Made by a program: the position numbers and the translations under genes
The notes under the pieces: generated by a model
Told to the model about the DNA's origin: nothing
Databases searched by the model: none
The model's input: only the letters and a program-made list of their open reading frames with translations
In this document: positions 12,201 to 24,200 of the stretch, one piece after another
How the letters are laid out: each line of letters opens with the position of its first letter
How positions within the stretch are numbered: position 1 is the first letter of the stretch
NCBI GenBank assembly: GCA_026826555.1
Contig: JAKSZT010054308.1
Span: 4,608,736-4,672,735 of the forward strand
Direction of reading: 5' to 3'
Length of the DNA: 64,000 nt
DNA from: Tolypeutes matacus
Taxonomy: Eukaryota; Chordata; Mammalia; Cingulata; Chlamyphoridae

Positions 12201-15200
12201 CTGAGGAACGCAGTAGGAGGGCTGACCTCTCCCCATCTTTCAGGGGAAGGAGAATCAGGCAAAAGGGGGAAGAGAGAAAGAGGTTGGAAAATAGACCCAC
12301 AAAACCTGTCCTACTGTTCAGCATGTTCACAGGGTGGCAGTGGGACTGAAGACTCACAAAATATCTCCAAGGGCAGCCAGCTGCTTCTCGGCCACTTGGC
12401 GCTCTCGGAGAGGGTCCCCATCCAGGTCCAACAGGTCGTTCTCACCATACAGGCTGCCCAGCCCCAGAGTGCGCTTTGTCCTAACCCAGAGAGACACACA
12501 GAAACAAATGTACACAAACACTCCAGAGACAAAGCGCCAGAAAGAGTGAGACAAAGATAGACACAAAAGAGACACACACACACATCACAGAGGGAAAGAA
12601 AACACTCAAGAGGCAGAGGTAGGAGGGGAGAGGGAAGAGGAAGGCAGGGGCTGCACAAACCTGTAGTCATGGATTTGCTCCTGGATGTCTGGCATGGCGG
12701 CCTCCTGAGCTTCACAGAGAATGCTGCGGATGTCCTCACTATTCCGCAGGCGCAAGTCTGTAGTGGGGCCAAGAGAAGATAGAAATGGGGTGGGATGTGG
12801 GGGGAGGAAGAGATCACTTCTGCTTGGCATTTCAAGGTGTTTCAGCTCACCTTGGGAGGAGAGGCTGGCTTTCTGCCCTCCTATTAGCCTACAGGAAGTG
12901 GAGGCCTGGGCCTACCAGGTCATTCCTGATTTCAGGACTGGAATCCTGATGGCAGAGTCCCAAGGCAAGGATGAAAGGATTTTATGGATATTCTATGCTC
13001 CATTAAGAGAAGGAAGATTAAAGTCCCTCTCATCAGATGTGTCCAAATGCCAGCCTCTGTAGAACTTTTGACCCCAAAGTCCAGACCTCCGAAAGGCTCA
13101 TTACCTTTCTGTTGCCCAGGGCCAGCTCCCACACTGAAAAAGGCCAGCACTTCACATTCCAGGAAATCCAAACTCCCAAGGAGAAATGGAAAGATGTCTC
13201 TCCTGTCCCCTGTATCCCGGCTCCGCCTGGCCACTGCCAAGGCGCAGGGAGCAGCTGACTCACCCTTGCTCTGTGGTTCAGCAAGTTCTACCCCTGTCGC
13301 CTGTGCCCATAAGCATTCCTCCTGGCATCTATGCCTATAAATCACCTCTTTCCAAATGCAACTTCAAACTTCTGTATTTTAGAAGTTTTGAAAAGATAGT
13401 GATTAACTTCTCAGGCTGCCACCCTCTTTATACAGCCTCCCCTTAGCTTTTAGAATTAGAAGGGAGCTGAGCCCCTTCCTAGCCCACTGGGTCCTTACTT
13501 AGGACCAATTGCTATCAGTATTAGTTAAGGAACTGTAAAACAAACAAAACAAAACAAAAATCTCTGGAGATTCTGACTTGGCACGTTGGATGGAGTGAGG
13601 TCCTGGTTTTTGTATTTAAAAAAAAAAAAAAAAAAAAAAAGTTTCCCAAGGGATTCTGATGACCAACCTGGCTTAAGAATCCCTGAATGAGTCCAATTTC
13701 CTTTTTGTATACAGATGAGCCAACTGAGGCCCAGAAAGCTCATGCAGAAGGTTGGCAGAAATGACACCAGAGCCCAAGTTTCCTAACTCCAAGCCCAATG
13801 TCTTCCCATGACAAGCTATACCACAAGCTACTGGGAAGTGCTCCAGAGGAGCCCTTCCATGGTTCTTTCCCTCTATTAGTGGACAGTTGTCCCAAGACAG
13901 GACTCTGCCCCCTCTGACCTCTGGAGCCTCCTGAGAGCTAAGGCCAAGAAGAGCACCAAGAGGAGACCAACTGACCAATGAGCCAACTTACCAATTTCAG
14001 CCTGTAACATCTCTGGGATCTTCACTCTCAGGGGCTGAAAAACAGAAGAGTGGGGGCAGATGAGGTGAGGTTCACACACTCCAGGGAGACGAGGGAGACA
14101 TCAGGGGCTAAGGGGGCTTTTCAATACTACCTTCTCTCCTTTTATCCCCACCTTCCTCTCATTTCTCCCCCACGTATATACCTGAATTCTAGGCTAGCTT
14201 TTTGAGAAATGGAATCTGAGGCTACAGGGCAAGCGTGGAAGATATTCTGAGGGCGGAACATGCAGTTTTTCCACTCTTAGTTCAAGGACATCGGGTTTTG
14301 TGGAATGGGGATGTTGTTCCAAAAGTGGACTGGTGATAATTTAGCAGTGAGGGAGAAACCTTTATTAGGCTATTTGATGGCTTTCCCTCCCCAAGGAAAA
14401 ACTGGCCTTACGTTACCTCGTTTGCACAGTGTTCTGGCTTTTGCTTTATGAGTACATGACAGCTGGATACTATACTAGGGTAGTTCCACAATAACCAACA
14501 AGGAATAACTGGCAGCTCTAACCGCCTTACTCAAGACCCATTTAAGGGGCAAATATAAAAATCATGAGAAAAATGGTTTATTTCTTAACCTCATTAACCC
14601 TAGTACCGTACTGTCAGGACGAACAAAGCCATTTTAGAATTAATTTAGCTGATCAGATTAGAAAGTCTAAGATGGGAACTGTCCTCTGCAAGCAAAGGTG
14701 CATAAAGTTGACATATCCCTTCCTTGGGAACTCTGTCCAGATGTACAGAGTGTTTGCCTGTCCCAGATACTAAGGGCCTCCCAGCTCCAAACCCTGTCTT
14801 TGGGCAGTAATAGCAAGTCAGGCTGAGCTTCAGAAACGTGGGTTCTTTTCTTGGCTCACTGATCTAGATCATCTGATGTTGCTGGGCCTGTCTCTTCATC
14901 CCAGAGCTGGGCAAGGCAGGGAGGGATGGAGGGAACCATGGCACTGATTTAGGGGACAGCAATCTCCTTCTCCAAACATTTTGGGGATAGGCAATAAGAG
15001 TTCTACCTTGTTACAAGTGGAAGAAAAGAAGTACAGAGAGGAGATCAGTCTTTTGAGAGGACAGCTAGGAACAAATCTAGGAATCCTTAACCTATACTCC
15101 TCTTTAAGAACCTGTCTCCATTTGACCTGAATGTTTTGCTTAGTTTTTCCTCTGTCTTGCAGTGTAATAAAATTGTGACCTAATAAAAATGCCTTACCGC

Positions 15201-18200
15201 ATTTTTCTCTAGGAAAATATTCCAGATATCTTTTCCCAAGCTTCGGGAATCCTTGGGGCTTGTCTGTTGATAAACTTCTGCACACAGGTAAAAAAGCTAG
15301 GAGAAGAGATAAAATGGGTTAGAGTAGTGGCTCTCAATCAGGGGGCGATTTTTATGTGTGTCGTACCACACCCCCACTCCTGGGATATTTGGCAACACCT
15401 GGAGATAGTTTTAGCCATCACATCTAGGGGAGGAGGATGCTACTGGCATCTACCAGGTAGAGACCAGGGATATGGCTGAATATCCTACAATGCACAGGAT
15501 GGCCCCCCACAACAAAGAATTCTCCAGCCACAAAAGTCAATAGTGCTGAGGGAGAGTGTTTCAGAAATCTGTGATAAAATAATCAACCCTGCCCCCCCCC
15601 ACACGCATATACACACTTCCAACATGATCACTCCTCAACTTTGAATCCTCTGCACTTCATATTTTAACTTGTGTCTTGTACTTGTTTATATATTGTGTTA
15701 TCAGAGTCTTCATGTTTTATTTCTGTGATGTGTCCCATATTCATTCAGGAATGCTTCTGAGACATGAGCACTTGGGATTTACAAACAGGTGTTTAGTATT
15801 GGGCAAATGGATGTTCATTCTAGTTTCTAACAGTGATATCCCCAGAAAGGGAAAAACAGTCCATGCCTTGGGCAAGAAATTTCTTTTGAAGAATACAACT
15901 CTCTCCTCAATCCACCTTCCTTTCAAAGTAGCTGAGCAGAAGAGAGGGACAGGGAAGGCTGCTGGCTCTGAGCTCTGACCCAGGGCACTCCAGCCTCCAC
16001 TCCTTCTTGTCCTGGTCTCCAGATTGAAGACTATTGCCTTGCCCCTCTGCCAAGCTTTCGTGTAGTAACACTGAGTATTTTCAAGGGCCATTCTCTCAAT
16101 CCCACAACTAGTCTGTATCCTTTCACTCAAAAAAATCTAGAAAGACCACCTTCTCCAAGAAGCCTTCCAAACTGATCCAAATGAGTTTTTCCCCTGGCCT
16201 AGTTCCTCTCTCTCCTACCTATGCTAATAATGCGGTCAGCTGTGTCACAGAGAGTGAAAAATCCCTTCCACTTAGGTTTCACCTTTTTTCCTATTTTGTC
16301 TGTGTCCTTGAGATGTCCACGTCCAAGGGTCTGACTTATAACACCTAGACAGGAGGCACAGAAGCCAGAGATTTTCTTTGCCAAGCACAAGCAGGCACAA
16401 TCAAGACTGACGCTTCTGACTTACCAGTGGACTGGGGTCCGCCTGAGAGAAGATATAACGCAAGAAAACCCCAAGGTGAGCTGGATGTGACTTAAGTTTC
16501 TCAAGATCCTGGAATATGATGTCGCTCTGGAAGGCAGAAGGATGAGAATGGCTGTGAGGCAGATGGACAGGGTATAGCAGCACAGCCTGTTCCAGCTTAG
16601 CCCCCATATTATCCAGCTGCCAGGGTTTTGTAAGCTCTGCCTGCCTCCCCTCAGCACCCTTCACAGCTGGTGCTAACCAAACTGCTTCTAGTCAAGAGCC
16701 GCTTGTAGGACAGGAGAATGATGAAAGGAGAAAATCAGGAACCGTTACCTCGTTGTTGAAATAACCCGGGTCATAATCTTCCTCTGGGCCAATAATTAAA
16801 GGCTTTGGGCTTTGATCGACACCCTGGGGGAGAGTCAAGTTGCAGAGGTGAGAGGTTAGAGGACAGGGGACTCAAACCCCTCAATGAAGTTTGTTGAGTA
16901 ATAACATAGCACTCACAAGAAAAGCCACACAGGTCTGGTAAAAGTTGGTATCTCACTACCTCCCCCAAATCTCAGAGAACAGATGAAATGATTTCTACTC
17001 TGCAGGAAGTCAACTGCTTCTGGGTGGGGCAGAGCAGCCTTAGAGCAGCCTGGTCACATGACATACAAAGATGGGAAGTGAGAGAAAATGCTCTCTTCCT
17101 GTTTGCAAAAGATCTGGGGAGGGAGTGTCAGCTAACAATATAAGAACCTAGAGCTCCTGCTGGGCAGTTGGGCTAGGGACTTTGTTGTTTTCCTAAATAG
17201 CCACTCCCCACCCCAAGCACACACCCTCCAAATCTAGTGTCTACCATAGTGCTAACAACAGTTTCAGTGTGCCTGGTAAGTACCTGTAGCTTGATATCTG
17301 TCAGAGAGCCTGGCAGTCCATCTCTATCTCCTTGAACAAAAGGGAGTAGGGTGATCTTTCTCAAACACCACTTTCATCATTTCCCTGACCAGCTCTAGAA
17401 TCTATGGTAGATCCCGATTACCTGTTTAAAATCCAAACTATTTGGCCTGGCTTTTCTTTCTTTCCCCCTTATGCCCATTTAATGAAAACGTAATCCTAAC
17501 TGATTTGCCACTGATGAGGTATGATGAGAGAGACTCCGTGTTGCATAAATGTTTCAGATGTTTCACTGGATGAGCTTTTCTCTTACAGGTTCCTTGAGCT
17601 GTCAGAGATTTTCTACTAGCTGTATTTTTCACATCCAATTTAATCTCCCTCATTTCCAATGATTCTCCAACAAGGACTCTGCTTCTGGAACTCATTGGGC
17701 TTACCTGTGCCTACTCTTTTTCCAGGCCCAAGATACTTTCCTAACCCACTTTCTCACGGGGCTCTTCCTGACTGACAGCTCATCCCTGCTGCTCCTCTCT
17801 CCTTTTCAGTTCTCCTGGATGTTTACAGTCTCTATGCCTAGAATGAGTGACTCACAGAATTTGAGAACCCAGAAGGTATCTCAGAGATCAGAGACCAGCA
17901 CATTTATGACTGGAAAAAAAAAAAAAAAAAAAAAAAAAAAAGCCCAGAGAGACTGACCGGCGTGCTTCAGGTTGCAGAGTCAAGCCCGATGTGCTATAAT
18001 TGTATTTCTCAGATATATCCCAAGCATCCTCCTCTCCCAGAACACTAGGCTTTGAGTTCCCCAGGGTCCAGGATCCCCAGGGGGAGTTGAATTGGCTCTC
18101 TTTTGAAACTTGAAAGCACTAGGTTTTTGCTTGTTTGGTGGGGAAGTTTTTTTTGAAAGCTTTTATATTTTTTTCCCCGATTACAAAAGCAGAATATGCT

Positions 18201-21200
18201 CATCAGAAGATTAACATTACAGAGTTAAGTAACAAAGTGAGAGTTCCCTATGATCCCACTCCCCTACTACTAGTTTGATGTACAGTATAGGTTTTTCCTC
18301 AAACTCTTACTAAAACTAACATATGTTATTTAAAAAACTAGAACTAGGTATCTTTGCCATAATGCAGAAAATTAAATTTTCTTACATCACATAATGTTCA
18401 TGTCATGTGAGCAGGTCTAAGTTAAATAAGCACATAGTATTTAAAAGTTAACATTATTTCGAAAGGCAAAATTGTCTTAATGTATTGATTCTTAAATTCT
18501 GTATTTTTCAGGAATGTATTAATATAAGAAAAGCCAGTATAGTTAAACAATTCCTATTCTTGGGAATGTACTGACATCTGTAATTCATGATTATCATATT
18601 TTAATAGACTCAACCTTTTTAATTTTCATACCACTATTTACTATAGATTCTCCAGATATAGAAAATATAAATGTAGAAATATAAATATAAATATAAAAGT
18701 AGACCACTAGGTCTACTTTAAAAACCCTTTCTGTGAATCTACACATGTATGTATATATGTAAAAATATTTAGTTTTCACAAAAATGAATTTTTATAAACT
18801 TTTCCTTCTAATGTAAACATTTTAACATAAACTATCGACATGGATTTTTAATGAATAAATCACCTTTTATATGTACCCCTTAATCATGTAGTCATGAGAA
18901 GATAACCTGCTTTCTTTACAGATATGGTAGTGAGGAATAAGATTAAAAACTGCTGAAACAAGCAAGAATGAAGAGAGAGGTGCACAGAAGGAGATTGTTG
19001 GCCCCCAGTTCAGAGCAATGCATGTTACAATAGGAAAAAGATAGCCTTTGACCTTGGCCCCTAAGTTATACCACTGGTTATCTTGTCATTCCTTCTTTCT
19101 TTTCCCTTTGGGCTTTAAAAAAATAATTTCATTCTCTTGGGCCATTTTCTGTGCTGTTTCCTGAGGCAGGGGGTGGGGGAAGATCTCTCTAAAGTCAATC
19201 ACATCTTGTTTCTGGACTGAACATTTGGCAGAATGTGGTGTCTTTTCTGTTTTGAGATTAAATAGCACCTGACTTCTCTGAGACAGTTTTTCACTCTTTG
19301 TGGGTCACTGAAAGTTACATGGTGGTAACCAATCCTAAAATTCATTGTGGTAGATTTAGTGAAAAATGAAACCAAGAAATTCCATTATAGCATATTTTAA
19401 TAAGTGAATGTCAAATACACAGAGTGATACAGGTGTGGGAAGAAACAGTAGTCTGTGGTGATCATTATGATAAAAGAATTACATTATGTATTACAGAATA
19501 TATAGATATAGGAAACCCTGTGCTTTAAAGTCTTTGTGAGGAGGGAGCTGGACTGGCTGCCTCCCTCTGGAAGAACCACCCAGTAGGCTCACCACAGGAG
19601 AAAGGTAGACTCAGTTTTGTTCATGGGAGGGAGGAAAAGAGAAAAATGAGCTCTAGATTCCAGGGACTATCATGGGCTAGATCTAACTAACTCATTGATA
19701 AAATGGTCAGCTTGCTGGTGAATGATGTTTGGCTAAATATTAGGATTACTGTTTGCTGTTTCCTTCCTATGCCATCTCTCTCCCGCCATTCAAAATTACT
19801 TTAGGGATCCGACCTTCTGAAGACCATCCTCCTGGATTTAAAAGATTAATAGGCACCCAGACTTGATAGGAACCCCTAGAATAGTGGCTTTCAAACTTTT
19901 TTGACCATGCTTCCCAATGATAATAAATACATTTTTCATTGCAGTCCAGTACACATATATGTAACTAAAATGTTTCACGAAACTGTATGTACCCTTATTA
20001 TGTACAATGAATTCTGATATTTTCTAAGCTATTTGATTCTACTTCATTAAAATAAATGCTGATCTTGATCTACTATGCTGACTTCATGAATCACCAATAA
20101 GTCAAAACCCGGTATGAAAACATCACCTAATCTACTTCCTTCCACCAGTCTTTTCCAGTGTGGGAAGATCACCATTGGTAGAACTCAAGATGATGTTTAC
20201 TGAGGCCCGAGATTATTTTAGGTGGTACCTGGACATGGCATTAAATAACACTGAATCATATTGTAAGAAAGTTAGTTCCATTTTAGCTCTCATTCAATCC
20301 AGGAGAAAGTTTCAGTCTAGTGCTAGGACAGCTCTAATACTGTTAACAAAGGCATAATAGGTCTTAGGCTTGACTGAAGCCTTTGACAAGCAATAGAATC
20401 GAGCTAGAGTTTATTTTTAAGTTTGTTTTTAATTTTATCTATTTATTTTTTGAATAAGTAATACATTCACATAGTTCAAAATTAAAAGGATGCAAAAAAA
20501 TAAATATAGTGAAAAGTCTTCCTCCCACCCTGTACTCCAGCCACCTAATTTCCCTTGTCAGAGATAAAAAACATCAGTGTTCATAGAGATGTCTTATGAA
20601 AGGCTGTCTTCCTCTTTTGAACATAAACAGTAGCAATTATCTACACTGTTCCTTATCTTTCTAGCTAGAATTTAACAAAATTGTTTCCAAAATTACATTT
20701 GCTTTTATGTTCATCTTGCATTTACAGTGCATAATACTGGTTTTAATTTAAGGGAGTGACGTAACATTTCCTATAAAATTGATTTAAGTTAAAGAAAAAA
20801 GTGAAATAGCTTAAAGAAAAAGGTTAAGTAAACATACAGTTGGTATACGGATATGGCAAAAATCATGACGGTGGTAACATGATGGCGTTTTACAAAAATA
20901 GGAGGTTCTTTTCTCAGTGTCTCTAACAGGTAGTGACCCAGCTTCTGCCTGAATAATTCTACTGTGAGACAGGCCAGATTCTTTATAAACTTTCTTCACT
21001 GAGCCAAAACTTGCCTTCCTGAACTCTCCCCTGGACCCAGTTCTATCCTTGAGAGCAGTGGCTTTCAAGTCAGGTTCTACAGAACTCCAGGACTCCATGC
21101 AAGTGCCCCAGAGAGTGGGGGAAGGATGGCAGGAAAGGTCCCAGGAGAGCGGAGCTTTTATCTCTTTTCTACAGTAGGGTTTGAAATAATAAGACTTTGT

Positions 21201-24200
21201 TGAGAAAAGTATTTTGCTAGGGAAAAAGAAAATTGAAAATTAATGTTCTGGAGAAACACATGAACATTAAAAGAAAGACCAGCTATCTGCTTCTTAGATG
21301 TCACTTCCCTACAGATGCATTCACTGACTTTTCACATAGAAACTGCGATTCCCTTACTTTCATGTATCTATTTATACTCTGTTCTTTCTTCAGCCTCCAG
21401 ATTGCAATTCTGAGAAAGGGAAAAGAAACCTGCAGGGTGGCTCTGGCTTGCTCACCTGATCGCTGGCAGGGGGCAGTGGTGTGTCCGAGCCCTGCCGCCT
21501 GTGTTGCTGGGCCACTCTGGCCATGATCACAGGCGAGCTTCGAGGACTGTCTAGCCCAGGGTCTGACAGTACCGAGTTCCGATTCATCAACGACTAGAGG
21601 AACAGAGAATTCTGTGAGAAAGAACCTCATCCAGAAGATCCTTAGGGCTTGGCTCATTTGGTGGTGACAACCAAACTCATAACATCAACTGAATAAACTC
21701 AGTACTTATGGCCTAACACGAGACTAAGCCTTTAATTAGATATCATTTCCTTAATTCTCACAACCACCTTTTGTGGTAGATAATATTGTTCCTGCCACTT
21801 TTCACGTGAAGAGACTAAGACTTAGAGAGGTTATGAGACTTGGGAAAGGTCATATAGCTGCTAATGTGGTAGTCCCTGGATCCAACCCAGGCAGTGTCGA
21901 CCCACAGCTTCACTAGGCTATGCTGCCTCTCAGATGTCAAGCCCTCAGGGTAATGTCAACTGTAGACTATTTAGGACTTTCCCTCCCTTTTCTTGGTGAC
22001 TTTCCCACATATTGGTCTTTTCACATACATTCAGTATCTCTTCCCACGGATAGTAGGAGGAGTAGTTAGGAAGTAAAAATTCAACTGTTACAAAAGTTAG
22101 GGTTTTAACATGATTTCAACTGCTTATTCACATATGTAATTAACTTGGCTAAATAAATATCTTGCTAATATCATCACTACTTCTTGCATTCATTCTTCTT
22201 CTTATTATTTTTTAAAAGATTTATTTATGTATCCACCGCCCCCACCTTGTTGTTTGTGGTTGCTGTCTACTTCCTGTGTCCATCTGCTCGTGTGTTCTGT
22301 GTCTGCTCGTCTTCTCTTTAGGAGGCACTGGGAACTGAACCCGGGACCTCCCACGTAGAAGAGAGGTGCACCATCACCCAGGCTACCTCAGCTCCCTGGT
22401 TTGTTGTGTCTCTCATTGTCTTTCCTCTTTGTGTCTCTCTTGTTGCATCATGATGTTGTGTCAGCTCGCCATGCCCACCCACCATGCCAGCTCGCCTTCT
22501 CCAGGAGGCACCAGGAACTGAATCTGGGACCTCCCACATGGTGGGCAGAAGCCCAACCGTTTGAGCCACATCCACTTCCCCTTTCATTCTTATTTTATTT
22601 TATTTTATTTTTAATATATATATTTTTATTTCTTTAAAGATACTTAGATGACATAAATGTTACAAAAAAATTATAGGGATTCCCATATGCCCCACCTCCC
22701 ACACCTCCCACAACCTCCCAATAAACATCCTTCATTAGTGTGGCACATCACCTGCAATAGATATACACATCTTGGGGCTTTGCCACTAAGCATAGACCAT
22801 AGTTCACATTGCAGAACACACTCTCCCACACAGGTTGCATGTTATATGATGATATAAAATGGTCTATATCTGTCATTGCAGTGTCACTCAGGATAATTCC
22901 CAAGTCCCAAAAAAGCCCCTGTATTACAACTGCTTTTCCTCTCTGGCCCAAAAGCATCCAGTGGCCACTGGCTCCACATTAATGTTGTAATTTCTTCCAT
23001 TGCTTGAATCACAATATGTCTATAACAGAATACCAGTAAGACCACTCTAGTCCATAGTTCAAAAATATGGAACGCTTCACGAATTTGCGTGTCATCCTTG
23101 CGCAGGGACCATGCTAATCTTCTCTGTATCATTCCAATTTTAGTATATGTGCTGCCGAAGCGAGCACTCATTCTTATTTTTATATTAAGTGTGCAAACTG
23201 AGAACACCTAGAAGGGATAACCTTTGAGGCCAAAATCTGAAATTTTTTTGACCACGCCATTCAAGTAGAAAAGATCCATGAGGAAGTGAGACTGCCACTT
23301 CTGATTAGACCAGGTTCGTTGTATGAATCTAAGATGATGGTTTTCTCAGTCAGGTAGAAATGTGTTTTTGGTCAAGTCACTGGTTTAGATGATTTATGTC
23401 TCTGCTCCCTCACATTCAAAGGCTTGCTCTAGTAAATGACATGTACTCTCCCTCCATCCTACTCTTTGTATAGCAGTGTTGACTATCTGATAAAATGGGA
23501 GCGACTCCATGACCTTGCATGTAGGATGCATTTGAAACAGCCTTTTATTGGAGCCCAGGGCAGCGACTAAAATCCTTGGACCTGGAACTATAAGGAGAGC
23601 TTCACAGATAAGAGGCTAGAGGCCCGGGTGCATCTAGTGAGCAGAACTTTAGGTGCTTAGAGAAGGCACACTGAACGTACATTTTTAAATGGGCCTTGCC
23701 TCTGCTGGCACTCACCTCACTGAGGGAAGGAAAGCGTTCTGTCCCAGAGTCCAGGCCACTGTCTCTGTCCTGGGAATCAAGAGAGAGACGCCCTGAGAAG
23801 AAACCAGTTTCCACAGTAAGGAAGGTGCTGTGGCCTGGGGGAAACCTTTATCCTGGAACCTGTGCACAGAGGAGGAAGGGGAAGCTGCCCCCTACCTTTC
23901 TTTCACCAGTTTCCCTTCAGCTCTCTCATCTCATGATCCCTTGACTCAGATGCTCTCCTGGGCAAATCTATCCTTTCCTCTTACCCCACCTAGCTTTCAC
24001 CTCCTTCTCTGTCTGTGCATAGGTCACATTGCCTCCTCAAATGAGACATCATAGCTCTTTCTCACAACCTGCTTTACCCCTCAGCTCATTCCCAGCCTTC
24101 TTCTGGTTCCCATCCATTTCTTCTGACAACAAGTACTTGTTGAGCTCCTAAGTGCCAGGTGCTGTTGGGCAAGCTGTTCTAGGGACCGTAATCATTCCAG

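Larger units (their letters stand above)
9662..12357. other. ARHGEF11 intron 17: SINE, MIR and L2 remains
   Basis: About 2.7 kb holding, from left to right, unassigned sequence, a SINE (10137-10297), an antisense MIR (about 10312-10450), a long L2 3' region (about 10985-11655), and a further antisense MIR-like piece (about 11650-11830). Confidence 0.6.

Noticed and set aside
12311..12835. 174-codon minus-strand open frame spanning exons 16 and 17
   Set aside because: It is a shadow frame reading through coding exons and an intron; the true frame is fixed by splice phases and family sequence.
23061..23167. Functional U6 snRNA gene
   Set aside because: It was carried in with an L1 tail, has two base changes, no visible proximal element, and a TATA-like run at the wrong distance.
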